Positions 24,381 through 35,913 of a stretch of DNA of 64,000 nt are shown here, one piece after another. Position numbers and translations under genes: made by a program. A model generated the notes under the pieces. The model searched no databases. It had not been told where the DNA came from and saw only the letters and a list, made by a program, of their open reading frames with translations. The stretch lies in contig NC_081411.1 of NCBI RefSeq assembly GCF_030272615.1, positions 833,330,136 through 833,394,135 on the forward strand, read 5' to 3'. This DNA is from Cryptomeria japonica. Its lineage: Eukaryota > Streptophyta > Pinopsida > Cupressales > Cupressaceae. The stretch's first letter is position 1. Every line of letters begins with the position of its first letter.

Positions 24381-25030
24381 TCTTTGGTTGGGTTTGTGGT
24401 TCATTTCTGGGGCCTTGGGGCTCTGGTTCTCTTTGTAATTCTTGTGTCTAATTTTCAATAAAGTTTTTACGCCTTTATTCAAAAAAAGATGTTAACTCTC
24501 CTACAAAATAATGTTATTGTAGACAATATAAGAATTCTTGCATGGAATCTATGTCTTATGATGATTTCATCAAGATAGAAGATTGTATGTCATTTTCCAC
24601 AAGTTGAGGACTAGAGCTAAGATATGAGAGAGAATGAAAAGTGAAAACTTTAGAAATGAATTATGATTTAAAATGATACTAAATAGAGTGCTCTAACAAT
24701 TTTTGATGTTAATATAGAATGAATAAAACCTAAGCAAGGAGAATTTTAGTAAGATACAATTATTAGCATAAAATATATCATTGTCCACCACTTAGTTTAG
24801 ATAGTGATTGTGGTGATAGTTACATACAATTTTTTTCAATTACAATTATATTTACTATGTTTCCGCTCTTTTTATATTTATTTATAGGTGATCAAAAAAT
24901 ATTGTGTTCTACTTTTCGACTAAAGTGGGACATTGAAATCAACACTTTCTTCACTTTATGACACCTATAATAGCTAAGATGTCATGAATTCAAAGATAAT
25001 GCAAACTAGTGATTTGAGAGATTTTCTATG

Positions 25031-25102
25031 TAGATTATCTATCTATATATCTATCTATCTATGTATATCAATATGTATATGTATGTGTATATGTATATAT
25101 AT

Positions 25103-25172
<70 letters not shown>
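25031..25172. repeat. Compound microsatellite (ATCT)n-(TA/TG)n-(GA)31
   Basis: Interrupted ATCT units and TATG/TA runs (25031-25108) pass into an uninterrupted GA run (25110-25172). Confidence 0.95.
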
Positions 25173-25174
<2 letters not shown>

Positions 25175-25366
25175 TGTGGTTTTTTTATTTTTAGTAACTT
25201 TTTTAACAATTAACAATATTTTTAATAAGGGGCCTTTATCTCACAATGCATTTTTTTTCTTATAGAAAGGATAAAATCCTATTTTTTTTTAAATATAGAT
25301 TTGTAACACCAATATTTAGTGCATGAATAATTTTTCATAATTTTTGTCGCATATATTTCCTAATTA

Positions 25367-27130
25367 TGTGATGCATAAAAATGGAACCAAGTAACTGAGA
25401 CCTAATCCCACTCTAATATACACATTGGAATACGAAAGAGCCTAGGGAGATATCTCACTTTGACTACTTCTTGTGAGAGAAAGAGAGAGTCAAGGAATAT
25501 CTCTTAGGGTTTCTATTCCTTTGTTGTAATGTAGAGGAGATGTGCAAGAATGCAATGATCAATTTGTGATGGTGAAATTTGGAACTAAGGTCACCTCAAG
25601 TAGGTTAAGACCACTAATTAACCAAAAAAATAAAATAAGGATGCACCTTCAATAGATCCAACCTCAATTCTATTAGGAAGAGAGTTGAATGTTGATCGAG
25701 TTCCTATTCCCCCTTTTGTTTGAAGTTGTGTAATTTTGAATTAGGTTTGGAAATTGCAAACACTAAATCTATTGGAATGAGATGGTAATAACACAGTGTT
25801 GCATAAATCAAATGGAGTGACAAGATAAGAGCTAAGCTATAGAAGTGGATCAGAGTCCACACTTGAAAATTCGAGAAAATTTGTCAGGGCCATGTGTTCG
25901 GACCAAGTAGTAGTGCCCTAGTCCCTCTATAGCGCCCTGGTCCTAGGAGGTCTTCAGAGGATCTACAAAAGGCAATTCACTTCGTCTCTCTCTCCTCTGT
26001 CCTTTCCAGCCCTATATGGCTCCTGAATCTGCAACTTACACACCAAAAGAAGGGAATTGTGTTGTGGGTGGCTATATAAGGATTTGCCTTAGTCAAAACC
26101 CTTGTTTTGGTGATTTCCACCTAGACAAATAGTTGATAGTGTATTGAAATGTGTGTTCAAGACAATTGTGTGTATGCAAGATCCTAAATAAATGAGAAAG
26201 TAGGTCTAGAGTTCTACCCTACGCTTTGGAGAGTAAACCCTAAATGATTGTAAATGTAAATGTAAATTCAAATGCCACAATGGATCTAAAGAATGAATAT
26301 AAATATAAAAATGAATGTAATGAAGCTCATACAAGGACATATAAATAACATGAAACCATACCAAACCCTAAGGGAGAGGTACAACCCAATCAACAGTCGG
26401 TGATCTCCTATTACTCTTCAATTTCTTCAAAGATCCTATTGGTGATGAAAATAGTTGATGTAGACTTGATAAATGCTTGATGATTTGTTGATGAAGACTC
26501 CACATAACCTTCACTTTCACTTAATAAGAGGCTCCTTCCAAAATTGCTTGATGATGGATTGAATTTGATGCCTCAAATGAGGAAAGGAAAGGCTATATGT
26601 ATGAAACCCTAACTTTGTTTTGGGTCATAGGCTAACCTAGAAATGGTATTTTTCACCAATTTCTTAGATTTGAATATTAAAATACCACCAAAAAATTCTC
26701 CCAAAATTTGGGGAGAAAAAGTTGGGACCAGGTAACTAGCTACTTGGTCTGAACACATAATCTGACTAGCTTTTTGCCAAATTTTTTAGGAAGCAAGATA
26801 TTGTGATTTTAGAGATAATTCCAAGATTATGTGGAATTTTGAGGTAGCTAGATATGCTAAATCAATCCTTGAAGGTCGAAATAAGACATAATTAGGGTAT
26901 TTGATGAAATGATTAATTGGAAGAATAAAATAAAAAGGAGTGCACTTAGGGTAAAGAGCCCAAGTTTATGATGTGTAGAGGGATACAAGAAGACTTTAGA
27001 TTTAATTTAATTAATTAATTAAATTCTTAAAGGGAATTTGAAATGAAAAATGCAAACACAGTAAGGCAAGTGCTAACCTAAGCGTGGAATTGTACCACAC
27101 AATTAAGGGTGTACAATTTATGACACTGTA
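25367..27130 (-). repeat. 3' LTR of element D (1,764 bp)
   Basis: This pairs with 31645-33805. It contains the U3 palindrome at 26725-26749 (GGACCAGGTA...TACTTGGTC), a further GGACC...AGTCC/GGTCC remnant near 25900-25942, and TATATA at 26071. It lacks the insertion and duplication that lengthen the other LTR. Confidence 0.8.
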
Positions 27131-28598
27131 TTTATCCCCCACTTTCATGGTCGTATGACACTACGTGCATATGCAAGCTAAAGTACAGAAAAGTAAGCAT
27201 TTCATGGAAAAAGGAAATATGAATAAGGTGCTGAATGAAGCCCCTAGTGATATTTGAAATACACTTGTTACGAACCACATCCTACAAAACAACATGTTAG
27301 ATAAAATAACAAAATCACCTAAATTCTTACTAGGGAAGTGATGAAATTTGTGGGTAGCTATATGCCCCCCCTGTTTCAACTTGATAATTTAGTGAGGTGA
27401 AATAGGGTATCATGTTTACCACAGTGAATTGTGAAAGAGGAATTGATGATAAATGCTCACAACAAGGTTCAATACAAGATTAAAACTAATGGAGAAACAT
27501 TTAGTAAGAAAGAGAACTAGGCCACAATTCCAACACAACCAAGAGTGTGAGGATTGGAGCTCCCTAAAACAAGATGAAAGATTAAGTAGAAAAAGTAATA
27601 TGGGTTAGGAAAATAATTGCCTTCTAAATATTAGGTATTTTTTGATGAATAAAAGAAGGAAGAGATCCTTGTCCAAATATATCCACCTTCAAGAATAGAG
27701 GGGGATTTTTGATAAGGAATCATCTTGAAGGATAGGAAGGAAAAATAAGAATGCACACCTTCTCCAATATTGAGTTAAAGTGGATTCTTAGCAAAGGATT
27801 GCACACTTTCACTAAGGAGAGATTATTCATGGAAGATATATCATTATCAACAAAGAATAAGTCCTAAATAGGGAACACATATTCTATGCGATAGATTAAA
27901 TCCATTTGAAAAATACAACTCAACAAAGGAAAGGTGAATCATTGGAAAAAGAGAGAAGATTGAAATACCACCCTTTCCCCCCCAATTATAGAGGCAAAGA
28001 CATCAAAGAGAGATCATTTATAAAAGAGAAATTCTTCTAAAAGAAGGAAAGAGATCCTCATCAGGGATATGCACGTTCACAACATAGAAGTGTTTCTTAT
28101 TAAAGATACCACTCAATAAAGAAAAGAATTTGATGAATGATTATAGACATCCAACACCAAGGAAGAGGTCCCAATTAAGGACATGTACTTAAGATCCTCA
28201 TTAGGGATAATTGCACCAATATGAGAGAGGGATATACACCTCTACAATCAATAAGAGATCCTCATAGAAGACACTACTTCACAAAGGGGAAAATTTTAAT
28301 CTTAAGAAGTAGAGATGTTTTAAATCACTCTAACCCTCATACATAGAGATAAGAGATGGGACAAAAATAGGCTATTATGTTCCTTCCAAAGTATGATTGC
28401 ACATGAAATTGTACTATCATGAATGACAATGAGCCCCCAGTAAGTGAGCTACCAATATCACATAATGATAAGCAACGTAATAGAGACTAATGTTATTTAA
28501 ATGTATGATAGATTTGATGAAGAGTTTGACTATGACATGTTAAATTCTCTACCATCGATGAGAGGAAAAACATGTATAAGATGATGAGTAGTGAAAGA

Positions 28599-29381
28599 TC
28601 AAGGAAGTAGTTTATAGGAGAACAATAGGCCACTAAACTGTTGCACAAAAGAAACCTTAGGAAAGGGAAATGTATAACTCAATAGATCCTTATTTATAGA
28701 AGAGAAGATATTAGAATGAATAAAAGATAAAGCCTCATAAGTGGGATTGGCAACCTCTTGGGGAGATTCATAAAGAGACTTGTCAATTGTCACCATTTTC
28801 TCATGAGTGGGATGAGTGTTGAGAGATGTAGAGGATGATTTAATTGAGAGGAAGTCATCATCACTACTAAATGTAGAATTCACATTGAGAGAGGGTCTTT
28901 TAGATGCTTTGTTGGACTTTGAAGGATTATATCCAAGGCTAAATGAAGCTTCATGTATGTTATTTTTTAAAGGAACCTTAATCTCTTGTTCATTTACACC
29001 ACAACCATTGCCATTATATCCAATCTTAGCTAAGATATGAAAATTAGGACCATAAAGGGATGCCATATCAGAAAGAGATGGTAGAGACTCATGGGACTCA
29101 ATGCCATAAGTAGATGAATAAAAAGAATGTGAATAATTGTTTGAATTAGAAGCAGCCACAAAATTGTTACCAAGTTCTTTAGACAAAGTGGATTTGTTTT
29201 TAGGTTCATCCTTATCTTTCTCCTCAAATTTAGATCCTTTCCACGAGACCCTATACTCTCCCACAAAAGTAGGGTTAAAGTCTAGAGATCCCCAATTGTT
29301 ATCTGAGAGTACACCTTTGGAAGAAGATTCAGATTGAGTAGGATCCTTTTCAAGAGTCTTGGAATCACTAGAGGGAATCAA
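28599..29381 (-). CDS. Element D ORF, 260 codons, function unknown
   Basis: An uninterrupted Ser/Asn/Lys-rich frame (MIPSSDSKTLEKDPTQSE...) lies downstream of the protease-like segment of element D. It has no transmembrane segment or recognisable motif. By position it corresponds to the long linker after the protease in element E, which would precede RT in an autonomous relative. It may simply be the 3' remainder of a polyprotein. Confidence 0.4.
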   Translation of the reverse strand: MIPSSDSKTLEKDPTQSESSSKGVLSDNNWGSLDFNPTFVGEYRVSWKGSKFEEKDKDEPKNKSTLSKELGNNFVAASNSNNYSHSFYSSTYGIESHESLPSLSDMASLYGPNFHILAKIGYNGNGCGVNEQEIKVPLKNNIHEASFSLGYNPSKSNKASKRPSLNVNSTFSSDDDFLSIKSSSTSLNTHPTHEKMVTIDKSLYESPQEVANPTYEALSFIHSNIFSSINKDLLSYTFPFPKVSFVQQFSGLLFSYKLLP

Positions 29382-29853
29382 GGCTATTCAAGGAAATAGG
29401 CATAGCTGGAGATATAGGAGTATTTTCATAAGGATTGGAAGTAGTTGAACAAGAAGATGAGGTTTGCAATAGAGAATTTAAATTGGTATCAACAAACAAG
29501 GTATGCATCTTATTGTTGTAGATGAACTTAAGTTGCCTATGCAAAGTAGAAGGGACAACTTGCATACAATGAAGCCAAGGTCATTCTAATAGAAGATTGT
29601 AACTAAGCTTATCAGGCATGACATGAATAGGTATAGGTAAAATAATAGGTCCCACCTTCATAGGAAAGGTTATAGTACCTAAATATTTTTTAGCAATATT
29701 GTCAAAGCCATGAATAGTAAGAGAGTCAGGTTGAAGAGAAGAAGGGTCCACCTTAACTTCAGGCAGTAAATCGATGCTACAAATATTAAGGCGAGATCTA
29801 TTGTCCACTAAGGTTCTTCTTATAGAATTACCATTGATAAGAACAACTATCAT
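29368..29853 (-). pseudogene. Element D retropepsin-like protease fragment
   Basis: The minus-strand frame shows an aspartic-protease-like segment: RRTLVDNRSRLNIC (active-site D, then N-R-S where families of this kind have N-G-S), the beta-strand region GTITFPMKVGP, and YNLLLE followed by a stop and PWLHCMQVV. That second block resembles the conserved LG(R)PWL end of plant retropepsins. The Gly-to-Arg change next to the catalytic Asp and the stop near 29581 make it inactive. Such proteases cut Gag-Pol in the particle. Confidence 0.55.
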
Positions 29854-31315
29854 AATAGGACCATATTGATGTTGAATCTCATGGGAGGGTAGTTCTCATC
29901 TTGTGTGAACACAATTCGAGCTTTAGATTCTTTCATAGGATCAATCAAAGAAGTCATATTATTAGGTGTCACTATGAGTGGGACATCTAAGTTCTTTAAA
30001 GCATCTTGTAACATTCTATGATGTGTAGATAAAGTTTGAATTAAATACCAAAGAGATATCTTGGTAGGAGTAGCTTTAAGTTGTTCAATAAGATCATACT
30101 TCTTACCAAGAGTTTGTGAGATATGAGGTGCTTGTGGAAGAATGGGTTGGGATGTGGGAAGTGAATGAGTTTGTGAGATATGTCTGGGCAATAGAATTGT
30201 AACTCTCTTAGGTGATTTGTTTAGCAAAACTCATAAGGACTCTTAGTGGGATATCCTCCTTTCACAATAATAATCAGTTTGTTGGGAGTGCAAAAGACAT
30301 CATTACTATAACCACCTTGAACCACAAAGAGAGGCTTATTAAGAGGTTGAGAATTTGAGGAAGGACTAGCACCTTCAACTATGAAGAGGGGTTTATTAGG
30401 TGTTCCATAACCATTCAAATGTATCATATTGATTAAAGATAGTTTGGAAACATGTGAAGAGGGTCTAGAAAAGTCAAAATCATCAATTTGTTCGTAAAGA
30501 GGATTATCAACCTTAAGTTTTTCTTCATGAGTAGGATTTTCTTTAGATTGAATAGAAGGGATATCCTCATAAAGGGGATTGTTAATGACATCAAACCCTG
30601 TGACCTAAGATCATTCTCTTGCTACAAGGTATCCTTATAAAGAGTATGCACTTTAGGAGAAGGATCAACATCATTCACATGATAAAGATTGTTATGAGAA
30701 GTGTTGATAGTCTCTTCTTGCTTATAAATATAATCATGAATAGGATAAATTTTAGGAGGGGGATTACCATGTCATTAATGATTCATCCCTAGTAGGAAGA
30801 GTATTGAAATAAGATGTAGTTTTAGTAGGGAAGGTAGGCATCATATCATCCCCTATCACCAAAGGATCCACATGGGGAAGGTACTCTCTATGAGAAGGAT
30901 TAGCATTACTTTTCAAAGCTTCATCCTTGGGAGGGATATCTTTGAAGGAAACATGAATAATATCTTCTTAAACTAGAGTAGAGCCAAGTTGGGGAGAGGG
31001 AAATACTTCATCTTTAGAATAAAAATGATTAAAATGAATAGAAGGTGAGTTGTTATTAAGGGAATCATAAAACATATCACCCACTTTTACCATGACATCA
31101 TCTTCTTTGACCAGGGGACTCTCATATGGGAGGGACAAATTTAGAGAATAATCAATACCATCATCTAATGGTTCATCCCAAATAGGGAGATTATTGAGAG
31201 AATTTTTATAACAATTTTCTTGCACTGTGGTGCCCACATGGATAGGGTCAATTTTGGGAGAGGGAATTAATGCTTCATCTTTAGGAGGAATTAACAAAGT
31301 TTTTATTGAAATCAT
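29850..31315 (-). pseudogene. Element D upstream coding relic with short peptide repeats
   Basis: Fragments at 30968-31315 (115 codons), 30221-30427 (68) and 29850-30227 (125) are read in the order expected for a minus-strand polyprotein. The middle one carries three copies of a short motif: NKPLFIVEGAS, NKPLFVVQGGY and NKLIIIVKGGY. The first and the intervening relic repeat PPKDEAL. The last resembles the pre-protease linker of plant Ty3 polyproteins (DLIEQLKATPTKISLWYL). No classical Gag capsid motif was found. Confidence 0.4.
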
Positions 31316-32470
31316 CCTCTTGGCTTAAAATGTCCTTAATAGGTTCCTTAATAAGGTGATGGAGTGTTAAAGCAAAGTCTAGGAAACTATTATGAAACAT
31401 TTTTTATATTTATGAAATGAAAGAAATAATGCAAGCAAAGAAAGTAAACTAAATGTCTAAAATTTGAAGTAATTATGTGATACACTAAATGCAAGTGTAG
31501 AAGTGCATGAGCTATATATTTAAGAAATGAACACACAATGCATATGTTATTTTTGAGATTTTTTAAATTTTTTTGATAGAAAAGAAACATGCAATCAGAA
31601 AATGCAAATCTAAGAAGGTCGGATTCACGTCGAGTTCGCCAAAATGTGGAGCATAAAAATGGAACCAAGTAACTAAGACCTAATCCCACTCTCATGTACA
31701 CATTGGAATATGAAAGAGCCTAGGAAGATATCTCACTTTGACTACCTCTTGTGAGAGAAAGAGAGAGTCAAGGAATATCTCTTAGGGTTTATATTCCTTT
31801 ACTGTAATGTAGAGGAGATGTGCAAGAATGCAATGACCAACTTGTGATGGAAATTTGGAACCAAGGTCACCTTAAGTAGGTTAAGACCACTAATTAACCA
31901 ACACATTAGATGAAGGATGAACCTTCAATAGATCCAACCTCAATTCTATTAGAAAGAGAGTTGAATTCTAATTGAGGTCCTATTCCCCCTTTTGTTTGAA
32001 GTTTTGTAATTTTGAATTAGGTTTGGAAATTTCAAACACTAAATCTATTGAAATAGAATGGTAAGAAGACAATGTTGCAAAAATTAAACAGAGCCACAAG
32101 ATAAAAGCTAAGCTATAGAAGAGGATCAAAGTCCACAATTGAAAATTTTGGAAAAACTATCAGGACTATGTGTTCAAACCAGGTAGTAGTGCCCTGGTCC
32201 TCTTCTAGCACTCTAATCCCTCTGTAGCATCTTAGTTCTGAGAGGTCTTCAGAGGATCAAAAAAAGGCATTTCACTTTGTATCGATCTCCTCTATCCTTT
32301 CTAGCCTTGTATGGCTCCAGAATCTGTAACTTACACACCAAAAGAAGGGAAATTGTGTTGTGGGTGGCTATATAGGGATTTGTCTTAGTCAAAACTAGGT
32401 TGTTTTGGTGATTTCCACCTCCACAAATAGTTGATAATTTATTGAAAATATGTGCACAAGAATCTTGTGT

Positions 32471-32783
32471 ATGCAAGACATGGGGGCTTCACTAAATAGG
32501 CAATATCATATCACATGCGTTCATATTGGGGGGTTTAATATATCAAAAATGAGGGTGCAATATATTGCCCATAGGTGAAAATAGGGGGGTTTTTAATTCA
32601 AGATATGAAAAATGCAATATTTTGTGCAAATAGGGGGGCTTTAGATTTAGGCTGTGTATTGGGAGGGGGTGGAAAAAAGGGAGTTTAGGGCAATATTTTT
32701 TGAAAATAGGGGGATTTTTTAGTATTCAATGAACACAAGTGATATAACCCAGGTTCACTAACTGAAGCCCCTATGATGTAAGA
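32471..32783. mobile_element. 297-bp MITE-like insertion in element D LTR
   Basis: The segment 32479-32775 is absent from the other LTR of D, so it arrived after D inserted. It has 13-bp terminal inverted repeats (CATGGGGGCTTCA / TGAAGCCCCTATG, one mismatch) and 8-bp flanks ATGCAAGA / ATGTAAGA, consistent with an hAT-type 8-bp target duplication. Inside, TAGGGGGG(T/C)TTT-type motifs recur. It has no coding capacity. Confidence 0.65.
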
Positions 32784-32790
32784 TCCTAAA

Positions 32791-32911
32791 TGAACAAGAA
32801 AGTAGGTCTAGAGATCTACCCTACACTTGGAGAGTAAACCCTAAATGAGTTTGAACAAGAAAGTAGGTCTAGAGATCTACCCTACACTTGGAGAGTAAAC
32901 CCTAAATGAGT
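32791..32911. repeat. 61-bp tandem duplication in element D LTR
   Basis: Copies at 32791-32851 and 32852-32911 share AAGTAGGTCTAGAGATCTAC and GAGAGTAAACCCTAAATGAG almost without change; the other LTR has one copy. Confidence 0.9.
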
Positions 32912-33905
32912 GTAAATGTAAATGTAAATGATTCAAATCACAAATGCCACAATGGATCTAATGCATGAATGTAAATCTGAAAATAAAAGTCATGAAGCTC
33001 ATACAAGGACATGAAAATAACATGAAACTATACCAAACCCTAAGGGAGAGGTACAAGCCAATCAACAGTCGGTGATCTCCTATTACTCTTCAATGTCTTC
33101 AAAGCTCCTATTGCTGATGAAAATAGTTGATGTAGACTTGATAAATTCTTGATGATTTTTTGATGAAGACTCCACATAACCTTCACTTTCACTTCATAAG
33201 AGGCTCCTTCCAAAATTGCTTGATGATGCATTGAATTTGATGCTTCAAATGAGGAAAGGAAAGGCTATATGTATGAAACCCTAACTTTGTTTTGGGTCAT
33301 AGGCTGACCTAGAAATGGTACTTTTTTCCAATTTCTTGGATTTGAATATTAAAATACTACCAAAACATGCTCCTGAAATTTGGGGAGAAAAAGTCAAGAC
33401 CGAGTAGCTAGCTACCTGGTCCAAACACACGGTCTAACCAACTTTTCACCAAATTTTTTAAGAAGCAAGATATTGTCATTTTAGAGCTAATTCCAAGAGT
33501 ATGTGGAAATTTGACGCATCTAGATATGCGAAATCGGGCCTTGAAGGTCAAAATAAGCCATAATTAGAGTATTTGATGAAATGGTTAATTGGAAGAATAA
33601 AATAAAAGGGGCACACTTAGGGTAAACGGCCCAAATTTTTTGATGTGTAGAGGGATAAAAGAAGACTTTAGATTTAATTTAATTAATTAATTAATTAAAT
33701 TCTTAAAGGGAGTTTGAAATGCAAAATGCAAAGACACTAAGGCAAGTGCTAACCTAAGCATGGAATTGTACCACCTAATTAAGGGTGTACAATTACCATG
33801 CTACAAATTTATTTTTGAAGTCAAAGTAATTATAATTTGGACATAGGTTTACATGTCACATCACATAATTCTTTTTGTCTTCATTTGAATTAGCTTCTTC
33901 TTTTT

Positions 33906-35168
33906 TGTAAAGCAGAAAATCGCAATTGAACCCTAGTTGCACTCCCCTCTTCCAACTCCGAGGAGAGAGAAGGGAGGTTCGCTAGGGTTGATGGTTTTCA
34001 CTTAGGGGAGAGACTTTACATTCAAAAGAGGGGTTGAAACCAACAAGATCCAATCCCACACAAGGCAAGATTGGATGCTAAATGTCTTTCAAGGGGTTAA
34101 GACAGCAAGGCTACCCTCTTTTGTAAAGAATGTACATAGGAGAATTAAGCTAGGAATGCATAGAAAGTGATAAAGATTTTCTTATAAACTGAGATAGGGA
34201 TATAGTATGAAGCTGCGGACCTGGAATTAGCAGTAAAATGTCGATACGGCGCTGTCCTGCAAATTTGAGCAAAAGTTGTCGAGACGATGGCGCCCGGTGC
34301 CACGGTCCTCCAAAAAATCCGTGAAACGAAGGGGGATCTGTTCGTCTCTGCACAAGGATTCCAGATCTTCAATTTCAGTCGTGTACCTGCAACCTACACA
34401 CAGAAAAGCGAAGACGATTGGGGGGTTAGGGATTAGGGGTTTGCCTTTAGGTCAAACCTCGGTTTTGGAATTAACCAAGAAATGAGAAATGTTGTAAATG
34501 TAAATGTCTGTAATGTAAAACAAGTACTAATACCTTGTTCTAAGGATGTTTGTATCCTTATGTGCGAAGGTATAGATGTTGTATGTTGTATGTTGTAGTA
34601 TGTAGTATGTAGCATGTAGTAAGTGATCTCCTCTTCAATGGTTGAATCCTTGACTTGAATGCAACACTTAGCCTTGAATGGAGACTTAGAAGGAATGCTT
34701 GAATGCTTGAATGCTTGAATGTTTGAATCTTGTTTTCGCCTTTTTCCATCTCCCCAAATGAGAGAGGAAAATGTCGTTTATATACTTGCCAATTAGGGTT
34801 AAAAGACTGATTTTCCCGACCTTAGGCCGACCAGGGAACAATAATTTCCAAATTGCAATCAAAAAGACCCGAAGTCCCTTAGGAGACCGGGCCCAAAATA
34901 GGCCCAGGGACCAGGGCGTTAGGCACCATGGTCCTGGGGGACCAGGGCGCTGAGCGCCCTGGTCCTGAAGGACCAGGGCACTAGGTGCTCTGGTCCCACC
35001 TCCCGGGATAGCAGGGTGCAAGGAGGTTCAGGCCAGGGTACTTGAAAAATGTAGTTTTTAGTGTCATAATCAGGTTTCGGGGTCTCCATTCAGGTTGCGT
35101 GTTGCGTCGCCATCATGAAGACCGAAATGCAGTCGAAATTGCAAGTGTCACAATTTTAGGACGCTACA
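33906..35168 (-). repeat. 3' LTR of element E (1,263 bp)
   Basis: This shares TG...CA ends with the other LTR. A TATA box (TATATAAACG, minus) lies at about 34776-34785. The U3 has three 27-bp GGACC...GGTCC palindromes (34908-34934, 34939-34965, 34970-34996). R/U5 has GATGGCGCCCGGTGCC at 34285-34300, a GTATGTTGTATGTAGTATGTA-like run (34577-34620) and a (GAATGCTT)n run (34692-34727). Confidence 0.85.
34908..34996. repeat. Three tandem 27-bp palindromes in the U3 of element E
   Basis: Each unit starts GGACC and ends GGTCC with 31-bp spacing. The middle unit is a perfect 12-bp inverted repeat (GGACCAGGGCGC) around the loop TGA; the outer two have mismatches. The other LTR has two units (41516-41542 and 41547-41573). 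They lie about 130-220 bp upstream of the TATA box on the minus strand, where enhancer sites would sit. Confidence 0.85.
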
Positions 35169-35913
35169 TTTAGCCCCCACTTTAGCGGGAGTATGTATGC
35201 TCATACTTCTGGTAAAGTACAAGGAAACAACATTGAAAGACTTTTACCACGTCAAGGAGGCAAGAGACACCAAGCCCCCAGTGGACTAAGGATCTTACGA
35301 CTTCGATTGACAAAGTAAAAGGGAAAATCACGAGGGAGAACCATGACTGTCAGTAGTAAGGTTCCCTCACTATGAGTCATGCAAGAGAAATACCGAAAAT
35401 TTTCAAGGCAAAGCTAAGTTCGCCAAGAAATTTTCAAGTATCGTGAAGGGATAGACAGGGTGTATGCCCCCCTACGTTAAAGCGATCGCACACGCCTCAA
35501 CGGGGGTGATTGTTTTAACGTAGTGATACACATAAGAGATGAGAAAGGAAAGGAGCACGTTATCGCAAAGATTTAGCCCCCAAGTGTGAGATAAACCCAA
35601 GGATAATAGACACAAAACACAAAGTATGAGGTGACTTCGCTTTCCTTGGGGTCAGTATGCTGTATGATAATTCATGTATATCATATGTATGTATGCATAA
35701 TTGTTCTTCATTCCCCAATCAAGGAAGGTCACCTAGAAGAAGGGAACACATGTGTCTTTTGAGTCAACATGAGAGAGACCAAAAGAGATCTCAATGCTTT
35801 GCATCGTCCTCAAGTAGACAACACTAAGGACAACAAATAGAAGAATGAGAATAACACATAGAAGAAGTAACAAAAGAGAGGAGGAGAGAATCTGCTACGC
35901 TAATGAAACTAGT
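35169..35913 (-). other. Element E 3' untranslated interior
   Basis: 745 bp between the ORF stop and the 3' LTR with no open frame of note; it ends in the polypurine tract. An autonomous relative would have RT and integrase after the protease, so this marks where that region is missing. Confidence 0.6.

Larger units (their letters stand above)
19525..24505 (+). mobile_element. LINE with RNase H, 17-bp target-site duplication
   Basis: The element spans about 19542-24488. The 17-bp sequence ATG(C/T)TAACTCTCCTACA lies on both sides (19525-19541 and 24489-24505) with one mismatch, directly after an A-rich tail (TTCAAAAAAAG). AATAAA lies 20-30 bp before the tail. It carries ORF1 and ORF2, so insertion was nearly full length, but most of the endonuclease is deleted and ORF2 has many stops. 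It interrupts block A. Confidence 0.85.
17960..24760 (+). repeat. Dispersed block A (diverged copy of block B at 49.2-58.1 kb)
   Basis: Segments 17,960-18,020, 18,030-18,600 and 24,506-24,760 align, in order and orientation, with 49,165-49,230, 51,690-52,025 plus 57,580-57,720, and 57,845-58,110. Shared landmarks include GCCTATGTTTCATGGATCCA, TAGCATCAAGT.TCTATTCTATGA and GATGATTTCATCAAGATAGA. The block holds no recognisable gene. It is interrupted by the TRIM at 19,166 and the LINE at 19,542, and has about 540 bp (18,620-19,165) that block B lacks. Confidence 0.7.
25367..33805 (-). mobile_element. Element D: degenerate non-autonomous LTR retrotransposon, minus strand
   Basis: Direct terminal repeats at 25367-27130 and 31645-33805 flank 4.5 kb. 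On the minus strand the sequence after the 5' LTR (31645) reads TTTTGGCGAACTCGACGTG, a TGG-starting primer-site-like segment, and the purine tract AAAGTGGGGGATAAA lies before the 3' LTR. Flanking 5-mers are AATTA and AATTT, a near target duplication. The interior has only protease-like and repeat-rich ORF fragments. No Gag fold, reverse transcriptase or integrase was found. It is related to element E. Confidence 0.8.
31645..33805 (-). repeat. 5' LTR of element D (2,161 bp)
   Basis: This is homologous to 25367-27130 but longer by about 400 bp, mostly from a 297-bp insertion with inverted ends (32479-32775) and a 61-bp tandem duplication (32791-32911). A U3 palindrome (GACCGAGTAGCTAGCTACC then TGGTCC) lies at 33398-33422, about 140 bp upstream of a TATA-like site near 33265 on the minus strand. 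Confidence 0.8.

Noticed and set aside
32791-32911. CRISPR-like repeat
   Set aside because: Two adjacent 61-bp copies without spacers in a plant LTR are a simple tandem duplication.
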